NCBI GenBank assembly: GCA_002104945.1
Contig: MCFH01000020.1
Span: 620,001-684,000, forward strand
Reading direction: 5' to 3'
Length of the DNA: 64,000 nt
Source: Piromyces finnis
Lineage: Eukaryota > Neocallimastigomycota > Neocallimastigomycetes > Neocallimastigales > Neocallimastigaceae
Positions 25,994 to 42,225 of this stretch are shown here, piece by piece (within the stretch, counting starts at the first letter, position 1; each line of letters starts with the position of its first letter). The notes below the pieces were generated by a model. That model was not told the origin of the DNA. It saw nothing but the letters and a program-made list of their open reading frames with translations, and searched no databases. The translations under genes and the position numbers were made by a program.

Positions 25994-27538
25994 TTATAAT
26001 TTATAGTATCTAACAAATGAGTAGGCGGATGAACCTAACAATACTAAAAATATACCAAAACCATTTAAATGTGTAATTGGATTCTTGAAAATGATAACGG
26101 AAAGAACTGTTTGAACACATGCTTTTGCTGTACCAGAAATTGTATTTGTAAGTGGAGTAGTAAATTTAATTTGTAAAAAGGTAGATATATTAATTAAAAA
26201 TCCAGTGACACCAGTAATTGTCATAACAACCCAGAAAGATGATTCCCTAAGGAAAGAAACTTTTTTAATTTCTCCAATTTCACCAGAGAACATAACAATT
26301 GGTACAAGTAAAAGAATAGCTAATGTAGTATTGTAATGTAATAAACGCCTAATTTTCAATTTACAACAATTTTTTAATATATATAAGCATTATTTTGAAA
26401 TGAGATAGTAATGTAAAATATTAACCAACATTTAAAAATAATTAATTTACGAAATATATATATATAATAATAATTATAATAAAATTAAATTATTTATTAT
26501 TTGTTAATAATAATTATTTATTCGGCTTACCATTCATTATTATCAACAACTTGGAGCTTCTTTTTAACGTAAATACCATATAAAGCAACAAATATACTTG
26601 AGCAGACACCAAATACTAAACCAAGGAATGAAAAGTGTGATTCACCATACGATCCCATTATAAATCCAATGAAAACAATACAGCAAGCATAAATTGCATT
26701 TCTTGATGTTTTATTGTGAAGAACAAAGTATGTGAGAACAATATTAAATATAATTGTTAAAGATCTTGCAACCTATATTTAATATTATGTTATTCGTATA
26801 GAATTTATTAAAGAAATCAAAAAATTAATATTATCTAATTATTTAATTCTATTTTAAATCATATTTCTATTATATGTATTACTTGATAGAATGAAACTTC
26901 TACAAAATTTAAACATAAATTATTGAATGTTAACATAGCAACATAAATAGCAGTTAAAGGTAAAATTCTCATTGCAATAGAAAATTTGAATTCAAATGGT
27001 GGAACAATTTTGAATACTCTTTTGTATAAATTACATAATAAGAAAAATAAAGATTTGATTAATTATTTTGATTATTAATTTAATTTTCATTTATCATCAT
27101 TATTATTAGTATTATTATTAAGAACATATACTTTAAATATCCACAAATTATTAAAAGAATGAAAGCAACTAAAAGTTGATACCTATAATAATATAAAAAA
27201 TTATTTTTAATTTATAAATGAATAATTTTAACTTTTACAATGTTTATATTAGTATTATTAACCTACCATGTAACAAATAATGGATATGGGAATTCAAAAT
27301 CCGCATATGAAAAGATATATTTATTTAAAAAAACCACTGACATGGAACATACCCAGTAAAATCCAATAACCGCAGTAATAATTAGGACATCTTTTTTATC
27401 AAGTCTTTTATTACTATCATTATTTATAGAAGATTTTGGAATATGATTTACTGGAAGTAAAGGTTTTTTACTCTTGTCATCATCATCTTCATAATTTTTT
27501 ACTGGTTCTAATTCAATTTTGACTTCTGTACCGCTCAT
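25994..27538 (-). CDS. GDP-fucose transporter-type nucleotide-sugar transporter (SLC35C1-like)
   Basis: A multi-pass Golgi or ER antiporter of the drug/metabolite transporter superfamily, in about six exons from the ATG at 27538 to the stop at 25994. An acidic and basic cytosolic tail of about 60 residues precedes the first helix. Phrases shared with the SLC35C1 GDP-fucose group include SFYQVARSLTIIFNIVLTYF, LQIKFTTPLTNTISGTAKAC and LLGSSAYSFVRYY. About ten hydrophobic helices are expected, and the predicted exons supply them. The role would be to bring GDP-fucose into the secretory lumen for fucosyltransferases. Related SLC35 members carry other GDP- or UDP-sugars, so the substrate is inferred from similarity. 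Confidence 0.87.
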
Positions 27539-29177
27539 AATTTTTTTCTTATTTTAATGTTTATTATGTATGTATGCTTTTTTTTTTTTTTAATAAAATT
27601 AAATAATTCATAATTTAAGAATATACATATATAAAAGTTATATTAAAATGTATTTTTATATATTTTAAAAAATTATTGAGTTTATATTTTTAAAATCGTT
27701 TTTTTTTTTTTTTTTCTCTTTGTCTAAACAAATAAACTGAAAATTGAAATTTGAGAAATTATACTATTATGATTAAAAAATTCATTTATATTGATATACC
27801 TTTAATAGTTAATTAAATATATATGATATATATGTCGAATAAAATACATATATTATTATTATTTAATTTGTTTGCTTTATATATGATATATTTTTATTAG
27901 TATTTAATACTCCACAAAATTAAAAAGAAAAATGTTTCTTTTGTATTACAAACTTTTGTTTTTTTCCTTTTTCTTTTCCTTTTTTTTTTTAAAAAGGTAA
28001 TTTTCTTGTAAATTTTTTATTTCCTGAACTCTTTATTATTTATGTTTTTATTTTTTTTTTTTTTTAGTAATGTTCTATTTTTTATTTTTTTTCTTTTTCT
28101 TTTCTAGTTATTTATAAAATGTGCTTTCTATATAATTTAACTTTTAAATATATTATTTCTTTGTAATAATAGAAAATTAATAGTGTTGTCTGATTTATTG
28201 ATTCAATTTCATTTCCAAAACCATTACTTTATTTTTGTTTTCGTTTGATTTAATGATTTTATTTTTGAAAAAATTAAGTATTTATTTTACTATAGGTAGG
28301 ATTAATTTTTTTTTTTATAATTTTTAATTAATAGGGTAAACATAAATAAATTGAATGAATTGAATAATATATTAATTAATTAATTTGTGTATAGATGATA
28401 CATTTCACTATAAATTTATTATTTTTAAAAATAATAATAATGAAAATAATGAAAATAATTTTAGCAGCAAGTTTAAAGTATAAATATTAAACATATTAAA
28501 AATGAATATTTATTTAATTACTTTGCCTTTTTTTTTTCAATAATCCATTATTATTTTAAGGTTTCTATGAATAAGAAATTTTAGAGTTTTATTGAAAATC
28601 TATATAAATAATAGCTATAGAATAAACTATAAAGATATCTAAAATGTATAACAATAATAAAATTTATCATGTTATGTTCTGTTTTTGATTAAAAAAAAAT
28701 TCATTAATATACTTTTACAAGAAAAAAAAAAAAAAGAAGTATTTATTATATAATGTTTTTTTTATACTTGGTAATAAAAAAATATTAATTTATAAAAGAA
28801 GTAGTTTTTCCTTTGCAAGTAATTGTAATGGTATAAATCAATATTCTATAAATATTCTATTCTTAAATTATTATTAATAAAATAAATTATTATGGATGTT
28901 AAGTATTATTAGAGTTTTATTATTTCTAAGTATTTTATACAATATATACAATATATAAAATATATTTGAAGCTTTAAATTCATATAAAACTAAACATAAT
29001 CACATATCATTTTTATTTTAAACACTTTATACTGATATATTGAAGAATGGATTATTTTATATTAAAATTAAAAATTTGATTAATTTTAATAGGTTCATTT
29101 TTTTTATTGATTTATTAAAATATTTTTTTTTTTTTTTTTTTTAAAGTATCCTCGTTAAAATAAAAATAAAAAAAAAA
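27539..29177. other. Divergent intergenic region
   Basis: About 1.6 kb between divergent genes (transporter on minus, methyltransferase on plus). A/T-rich with poly-T tracts near 27700, 27980 and 28050. No coding frame with protein-like composition, RNA gene or mobile element was found. Confidence 0.7.
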
Positions 29178-31008
29178 ATGACAGACGAAAAGATTGAAGT
29201 TATTGAAAATGGACCTTCTGTTTTAGGAACCAGAAAATAGTAAATAATATATTACTATCTAATATTATACATGAAGTTTTTTTTTTAAAAAGGAAGAACT
29301 TTTTTTTTTTAAAAAAGTTGATAGAGTCATTGAAATTTAATGCAATTTTAATTTCAAAATTTATTAAAAATTTAAATATCAAAATAATAGATTTCATTTA
29401 ATTTTTCGGCATAATTATTTTGAAATAGAAAAACAAAATTGTTTAAAAAAAATAAAGAGAAATAAAATTTCTAATATCATTTAAAGCAATTTAAAGTAAA
29501 CTATTATTAATCTTTTTGTACTTTTATGAATAATTATTATTAACAATAATACAACAATTATCTACAAATATATATATATATAAAAGTTGGGATGATATAT
29601 ATAAGAGAGATAATAAAAATTTTGAAGATTTCGGTGATATCGGTGATTCATGGTTCGGTGAAGAAAGTGTTATAAAAATGGTTGATTGGGTAAATAAATC
29701 TTTAAATTTTCAAAAATAAAATTTAAATAGTAAAATTGAAAATTTTATATTAATATAATACATATAAAATAAAATAAAATGAAATAAATTTGTAATTCAA
29801 ATATAGGTAGTTGATCATTATCCAGAACCAGAAAAAACTGTTATTGATCTTGGTTGTGGTAATGGTGAAGTTTTATTAGGTTTAGTATGTATAAATAATT
29901 TTTAATACCTATATAATAAATAATATATATTTTAAAATTGACAAACTATTCCTATTTCAATATAATAAATAAATAATCCAATTATTACATGATATATAAT
30001 TACTGTATAAAAGGCTGAAGAAGGTTTCAAGAATCTTCTTGGAATTGACTACAGTGAATATTCTATTGAACTTTCAAGAAAAATCGCTACTAAAGAAGGT
30101 TATGAATTTATTAAATTTGAAACTGTTGACTTTTTAAATGATGAAGAAGTTCAAAAATTAGGAAAATATGATATCATTTTAGATAAAGGTACCTATGATG
30201 CTATTAGTTTAAACCCAGATAATAACTTGGATGATGAAAATTCCCCAATTAATGTTTATCCAAAATCTGTCAAAAAGTTAATGAACAAAGATAGTGTTTT
30301 CTTGATTACTTCTGTAAGTTAATCATTAATATTTTATAAAAAAAAAACATATATAAATATATATAAATGATAAAATGTGTTAAAACTATGTTATAAGGTT
30401 GTTCACCTTTATATAAAACAATTCAATATTAAAATGTTTTAACAAAGGGATTTATACTAACATAAACCTTTTTATAATAATAAATTATTTTTTAATATAT
30501 CAACAAATTATTTTATTAAAAAAAAAAACTAAAACATCATGAATATATACTTATTGAAATCACAATTTTTTTTTTTTAAAAAAAAAAAAAAAACTAAATA
30601 TAATATTAATATAATATCAATATTAATAATAAAGTGTAATTTCACTGAAGAAGAATTAAAAATAAAATTCAAAAATTGTAAGTATTTTTCAAATAGAATA
30701 AATGAGTTAATATATATTATTCTAAATAATTATTAATTATTATTTGTAATAAAATATATAAACAACAATTTTACAAACTTTAAAATATATTTTTCATACT
30801 TAAAGACTTTAAAGATTTCTCAAGAGTAAAGTATCCATCAATCAAATTTGGTGGTGTAGAAGGACAAACTATCTGGTAAGTATAAAAGCTTTAAAAACTT
30901 TAACCTTATAATATATTTAATAAAATTATAAAATTAATATTCAATTTTTTTTTTCTTTTTCAATATTAATATAGTACTTTAGCCTTTAAATTAATTGATG
31001 CTGAATAA
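29178..31008 (+). CDS. eEF1A lysine methyltransferase (Efm4/EEF1AKMT2-type)
   Basis: A seven-beta-strand, AdoMet-dependent methyltransferase of about 240 residues that in yeast and animals modifies a lysine of translation factor eEF1A. Exon 1 (29178 to about 29237) ends GPSVLGTRK and exon 2 resumes YWDDIYKRDNKNF, the family's G-T-R-x-Y-W-D start. GDIGDSWFGEES follows. Motif I is VIDLGCGNGEVLL (near 29840). Then come LLGIDYSEYSIELS, a post-I acidic segment (KFETVDFLND), LDKGTYDAISLNPDN (family-specific) and FLITSCNFTEEEL across the 30313/30636 intron. The tail is KFGGVEGQTICTLAFKL. All key motifs look intact. Confidence 0.92.
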
Positions 31009-32720
31009 GTTGAAACACTCGACTTTAATATATATATATTTATAAAGAAATTCACTTTAAATAAAAGCAAAAAAACAAAATCTTTTTTTTGAAATATATA
31101 TAATTTATAAAATATTAAAAATCAAACAATCGATCAAAGAATGAATAAATGAAATATAGTTAAATAAATAAAAAGAATTATTTAATAAATATAAAACTAT
31201 TACTACTTTTATTCTTATTACTTTTATTATTCCTTATCATTACTTTTATTGTATTTCATTATTACCTATTAAAAAAAATGGTTCCTCCACCACCATTTTA
31301 TTTAAAATTTTAATTAATTTCATGGTATATTTCCTTTTTTTTTTTTCCTTTTTATTTTATAACTTGGCAAATTATAATTTTCTTGTGGTATAATTTTCCC
31401 TCTTTTTCAATGTAATACAAATTTTTATTTTATTTCAAAATGCAAAGTTTTCAAAATAAATTAATTAATATATTATTATAAATTAAATCAATCTATTTTA
31501 TAAATTTTATAATGATGATTATCCAATGAAATTCAATTTTCATATTTTAGAATAGAATCATATCATCATTTAAGGATAGTTAAAATAGGCCTAAACAAAC
31601 TACCAACTAAAAAAATATTACTATTTTTAATAGATTAAAAAAAAGATAATATTAGAAAAAATAAAGAGTTTGATATTAAGAAATGTTAGATGATTTTAAT
31701 ATAATTATTAATATTTTTTTATAGTCTAGTTTTAATACTCCATCCTAGTAGGGATTTACAAAATTAGTAATAATAATATTTTATTAAAAAATCACGCTAT
31801 TCCTATTAATATTTTGGTTCTTTTATTATAATTTTATATTTATTAAAGTTTACTACTAGTAAATTAAAATTAATTAAATTGTAACAAAACTATTTAAAAA
31901 AATAATTAATATTTTATTATTTTTTATCATTTACTATATAGAATGAATTTATTATAGAATAATATCATGATATTATTTTATTTTATATCTAGAAGATTAT
32001 TATTGAATAATCATATCAATTATCCTCTATATGATCATAGAGAGAGAGGAATAATAAATAACAATTCACTTTATTTAGTTATATTCCTTTATAATATTTA
32101 ATAATGCCTACTTTTATTATTTAATAATATTTAATAATTTATACTATTTGTTAATATTGTTATTATTATTTTAATAAACTCCAACTTTTTATAATAAAAT
32201 AATCCAAAAAATTAAAAAAAATAATATTTTTAATATTTTAAATTTTAAAAAAGAAACTTTAAAAATATTAAGAAAAAAAATTTTTTTTTTTTTTTTTAAA
32301 AAAAAGAGTAAAGGGAAATTTAAAAAAAAAAAAAAAAAAACACTTTTCTTTTTATTAATTAAATAAAAGCAATAAAAATAGAAAAATAGTTTATTGCTTT
32401 TATTTTTATTTATTTTTTTAAAAAAATATTTCTTTTAATACTATTATTATTTTCAATAACATGAAATAAAGAAATATAGAAATATAAAAAAGAAAATAAA
32501 TTGAACAATCTATCTTAATAAAAGCTGATAAAACGTTTTATTATAATTCAAAAATTAGAATTTAACTATTTATTTAATTTTATAAACAGTAAATAAAATA
32601 AATATATAAATTCATAATCTAATATTACTATTTAATATAATTATAAGCTATAAAAACAATCTTATTCTAAAATTATTTACAAAATATTCAATTAATCTTA
32701 ATAATTCAATACTATTTATA
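31009..32720. other. Gene-free spacer with hairpins and poly-T/poly-A
   Basis: About 1.7 kb between two plus-strand genes. Contains a 20-bp AT palindrome (31958-31977), a loose hairpin (32019-32055) and a striking A-run, T-run, A-run block near 32272-32306 upstream of the FYVE gene. No gene is supported. Confidence 0.65.
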
Positions 32721-33738
32721 ATGGTTAACATCGACAAAATTACAAATAAAGTTGCTAAAAAAATTAACAGAGAAAATATTAGCAAATTAGGGGATAAGTT
32801 AAATAATAAATTTAACGATAATATTGAAAAAATTAGCAATAAATTAAATAACAAAATTAATAATCTTAATAATAACGAAGACGTTGATAATAATAATACA
32901 ATGTGTTTTAATGTTGATTCAAATGAAACTTTAAATGTTAATGATGACAATTATGAAGTTCAACAAGAAATTAAACCAACATTTTCTTTAGCTGAAGTAT
33001 GTAACAACATTTAATATTTTATTTAGAAAAAAAATATTTTAATAAACATAAATTTTTATGTTATTTGCAAATATATATATAAATAATAATCAATATTAAC
33101 AATAAATTTAAATTTAGGCCCCAAAATGGAAAATGGAAAATACTTGTTGTAAATGTGGTAAAAAATTTATTAAAATATTACAACCAAGACATCATTGTAG
33201 AAGTTGTGGTAATTCTTTTTGTTCTGATTGTATTACTCTTAAACAAGCACTTCCACAATTTGGTTATTTTGACCAAGTTTTGGTTTGTGATAGTTGCTTT
33301 ATTATACCCAATACTATGCCAGTATTAAAGATGCCATATTCACTTTCTTCTGAACAATATAGGGCTATTAATGATTTACAAAAATTAGAAAAAAGAGGTG
33401 ATTATATCAACCTTATTCTTCGTTTAAGGGAAATGATTAAACAAGATATTCATATTCTTTCTCATTCTTGGGTTAAAAAATGGGTTGCTAGACGTTGGAG
33501 AAATTTCTTCATAATGGAAGCATGCAGAGAGCCAAATGCTATAAAAGTTGCTTCAAGAAAAGAAAAGACCGGTTTTGCTAAATTAAGTAGTGTTATTGAA
33601 GATGAAAGACCAGTAGCACAGGTAAAATATATTATAAATCATCAATATTTATAGATGTACTACTGAAATTTCAAAATACTAATGTTTTTACATATTTATA
33701 TAAATATAAATAATTTATTATCTATAATATATTATAAC

Positions 33739-33775
<37 letters not shown>

Positions 33776-35166
33776 AAATAAATATTAAAAAATTACTCAA
33801 AATTACAAATTCAAATGTTTGACTTTAAAATTATTTGATAATAATGTTTGATTTGTGATTTGAAATCAATATATGATAATTTCACTATAAAAAATGATAT
33901 ATTAAATTATAATATTCATTTTCAACAAAATATTAGCGTATTGCTGAATATTTCTTTAAAGGAGAAGGACGAAATGAATGGATGTATGCCGATGTACCAT
34001 TAAATGGTTTCGTAGATGAAAATGATCCAAATATTGTACCACCAAGATTCAAAAAGAATATAAAGAAACTTCCAATTCCTCAAATTCCACCAAATTATCA
34101 AAGCTCAGATTTAGTTTTCTGTCCTGGATTATTTAATGGTCTCTTACCAGTGAGAGCTTTTGAAGAAGTTTTCCCAATTATGGAAACTGAATTCCAAGGT
34201 ATTAATGTTTATAGAGTTGATAGTCATCCGCTTCGTGGTTGTGAAGATAATATGAAAGATTTTGATAGACTTTTTATGAAGGGAGAAGGAAGAGATGCAG
34301 TTGGTGAAATGAAAACGGATTTACATTTAAAGGATAATGTTATTGCTATCGGTTATTCAAAAGGTATGCCTGATTTAATGACATATATGGCTAACAACCC
34401 ACAGAATACTAAAAACATTAAAGCTATTTTTTCCTATGCTGGTGCTGTTGGTGGTTCATACCTTGCTGATAATATTAATAATGTCATCGACTCTGTTGTT
34501 GATGAAGATAAGGCTGATAAGTATTTTGATAAAATAATTTCTTCAATGTGTCCTGTTATTGATTTAGATAAACTTTCTGAAAGATTTGGTAGTAATTATT
34601 GTCGTTTAGATGAAATGGAAAGTAGTCCATCTGGTGCTATTAATTCACTTACTACAGAATATCGTGCAAAGTTTGTACGTGATAATAAGGCATACTTTGA
34701 ATCAGAGGCATGGAATGATATACCCATTTTTACCATTACTGGTAGTGTTACAGAAAAAGATGTTCCGTATTTCCAAGAATCTTCTACTCGTGCTCTTGAA
34801 AAATATGATAAAAATAATGATATGCAATTAATTACTGAACAAGCACAATTTCCTTGTGATATGGTATGAATACAAATATAGATATATATATATATATTTA
34901 TATAAATAAATATAAAACTTTAAATTATTTCATTTTTTAATTTTTATTTTTATTTTTTTATTTTTTATCAAAATAATTACTAATATAAACTATTTTTATT
35001 TAAATAGAATATTCATCTTGCATATGTAAATGCCCATCATTGGGATTTAGCATTCCAACCATTCCCTAAAAAATTCCTTAGTTCTAAATTAAAGCACCCA
35101 TTCCCAAAGTTAGCATCAGCAAATGCTATGTGGTTATTATGTGCAGAATTAGGACTTGCTAAATAA
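32721..35166 (+). CDS. FYVE zinc finger fused to an alpha/beta-hydrolase
   Basis: Four exons (32721-32996, 33118-33621, 33937-34863, 35008-35166) splice in frame to 621 residues. Residues 1-92 are Asn/Lys-rich and probably disordered. A FYVE finger follows (about 96-152): CCKCGKKF, then PRHHCRSCGNSFC, then CITLKQALP and VLVCDSC, eight zinc ligands in all. The WxxD motif is changed to WKME and the usual RVC is VLVC. A helical linker is rich in Trp and Arg (about 190-215). The hydrolase part has CPGLFNGLLP as a possible oxyanion loop, the nucleophile elbow GYSKG (Ser about 401), an Asp-containing strand end (TITGSVTEKD) and a late His in NAHHWDLAF (about 579-580). FYVE fingers bind PI3P on endosomes. 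The hydrolase may be a lipase or esterase, but the substrate is unknown. I know no standard family with this architecture. Confidence 0.87.
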
Positions 35167-36157
35167 TTTAAATTTTTTCTATTCTAATTTGCAAAATATA
35201 AAGTATGAAAAAAAAAAAAAATAGTTATTAAAGAATTATACAAAATTCAAAAAAACTAATCAAATCAAGGAATAACATTACTATTATATACATCAATTTC
35301 AATTTTAATTACATATAAATTATTTGACAAAAAAAAAAAAAGGCATTTTAAAAACAAACAAAAAACGAAAAACAAAATATTAAAATACTATTTAAAATTA
35401 AATATTTTTAAATTGATTTTTCTTTTTATTGTTTTTTTTTTTTTTTTTTTTTTTTATCATTATTTTCATTACTATTTTCATTACTTTGGTTTTTTTTTTT
35501 TTTTTAAAAAAAAAAAAAGTATCCAAAAAAGAAAAATTAATAGTATACTTTTAATATATAAACTATAAAAAATGTTTTAAAAATTTAAAAATTTTATATT
35601 AAAAGAAATAATAGCTAAACAAAAAAAAAAAAAAAAAAGTTATATATACCTATCATTATAAATTTGTATATTAAAAATACCTAAAAAAAAAAATAAATAA
35701 AAATTGTTATTTTAAAAATAAAATCTAGTTTTCAAAAATAATTGTATTTTGTATTTATTATAATTTGTATATATACATTTGTATATATATTATAGTAAAA
35801 ATTTTAATTAAAAATAATATTTTTATTCTGTATAATTTGTATTATAAAAATATCTTGATAAAAAATATAAATATAAATAAATAATTTTTTTGATGTTTTA
35901 TATATAAAAGGGAGGTTAATCTATCTATATATATATTATTTAAAAATCCCTTTTTTTTTTTTTTTTTTTTAATATAGTTTAAAAAAAGATTAATAATAAT
36001 AAATAAACGATGACTATTTAACCTTGTATGTAGTTTATTGTTAAGTATAGTGATAATATTAATAAAAAAAAAATTTCTTTTTTTATTATTACAATTGCTA
36101 ATAATATCATCTCCTTTTTTTTTTTTTAATTTTTGCATTTCATTGATTATATTACTC
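35167..36157. other. Convergent 3' spacer
   Basis: About 1 kb between converging 3' ends. It contains poly-T then poly-A near 35484-35518, other homopolymers, and no protein-like frame. The minus-strand open frame at 35842-36189 mostly translates A/T-rich non-coding DNA and only touches the last exon of the next gene. Confidence 0.7.
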
Positions 36158-40975
<4,818 letters not shown>

Positions 40976-42225
40976 ATTTTCTTTCTTTATAAAAAAAATT
41001 ATGATAAAAAATAATTATTAAATTCCTTTTTCTTTTATTTAATATATATTAATGTATTGTTATCATAGTTTTACTTTTTTTTTTTTTATCTTTATATTAT
41101 TTAAAATTAATGGGTATAAAATATTTATTTCTGATGGATTTACTATACTTTTTTTTTTTAACAGATATTAATTCTTTTTGATATAATGTTAAAAGACAAA
41201 TAATAGAATTAAATTAAATGTTATTTATTTTATTATTGGGTATTATTATATATTAATTACAAATAAATAAAAGTTAATTAAAACAATAATTTAAAATATA
41301 TATATTTTATAAAGAAATATTAAAAATATTAAAATGTATTATTTTAAAAAAAAAAAAGTTTTTTTTTTTTTTTATTATTACCTTTTTATGTATTAAATCT
41401 TTAAAATTACACCAATAATTTATTATATTATTTAATAATTTTTTTATTAAAATATTTTTTAAAATTATGAAAAGTAAAAAAGAAAATGAAAAAAAAGTAA
41501 TATTTTTTGTAACTTTATAAAAAGGTTTATAATTTAAATTATGAAAAGTTTTTATTATTCTTTCTCTCTCTCTCTCTCTCTTTTTATTTTTTCTCATTTT
41601 TCTCATTATAATTTATTTTACATTAAAATTAGTCTTTTAAAACAACATTCACTCTGTAGATTTATCCTATTAAAAATTTTATATAAATCATAAAAGTTTA
41701 TTTATATATAAAATAAAAATTAAAAAATGATTTAAAATCTTTTTTTTTTTTTCCCGTACTTTTGATAAAATTTTTTAGGTCTATTTACCATAAAAAAAAT
41801 AATTTTATTTAGGTAAAAAAAAAAAAAAACTTTTTTGTTTTTTAGATTATTTTTTTTATTTTTTTTAAAAAAAAAAAAGGACATCTCTTTATTACAGAAA
41901 AAAAAAAAGTTTTGTAATTCTTATATTTTTACATTTATAAGGTATGTGTATATTATAAAATTTTAGAATTAAAAAAAAAAAAAATCTATCATCCAAATTA
42001 TTTAAAAGGATGAAACTATAAAAATATCTCGAATTCCTAAAATAATTATTAATTAAAAACAATTGTTTAATTGAATAAATAATTTAAATTATAATTTTTT
42101 TTTTTCAATAAAAAAAATATAAACATTAAAATTTATTGTATATTAAAATGGTATAATAATAATAACAATTAAAATGAAATGTAATTGATTTGTTGATAAA
42201 GAAAAAAAAAAAAAAATATAAAAAA
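40976..42225. other. Divergent promoter region
   Basis: About 1.25 kb between divergent starts of the remodeler subunit and the gelsolin-like protein. Contains a CT repeat near 41562-41582 and T-run to A-run junctions near 41860-41878. The minus-strand frame at 41307-41606 is low-complexity Lys/Ile/Phe and not supported as a gene. Confidence 0.65.

Noticed and set aside
31958..31977. Perfect 20-bp palindrome centred on ATCATGAT
   Set aside because: In DNA this rich in A and T, a few perfect 20-bp palindromes are expected by chance in 64 kb, and nothing around it supports a function.
41307..41606. Minus-strand frame of 99 codons in a promoter region
   Set aside because: Its composition is Lys/Ile/Phe/Asn only, as expected from A/T-rich non-coding DNA, and it shows no motif or homology I recognise.
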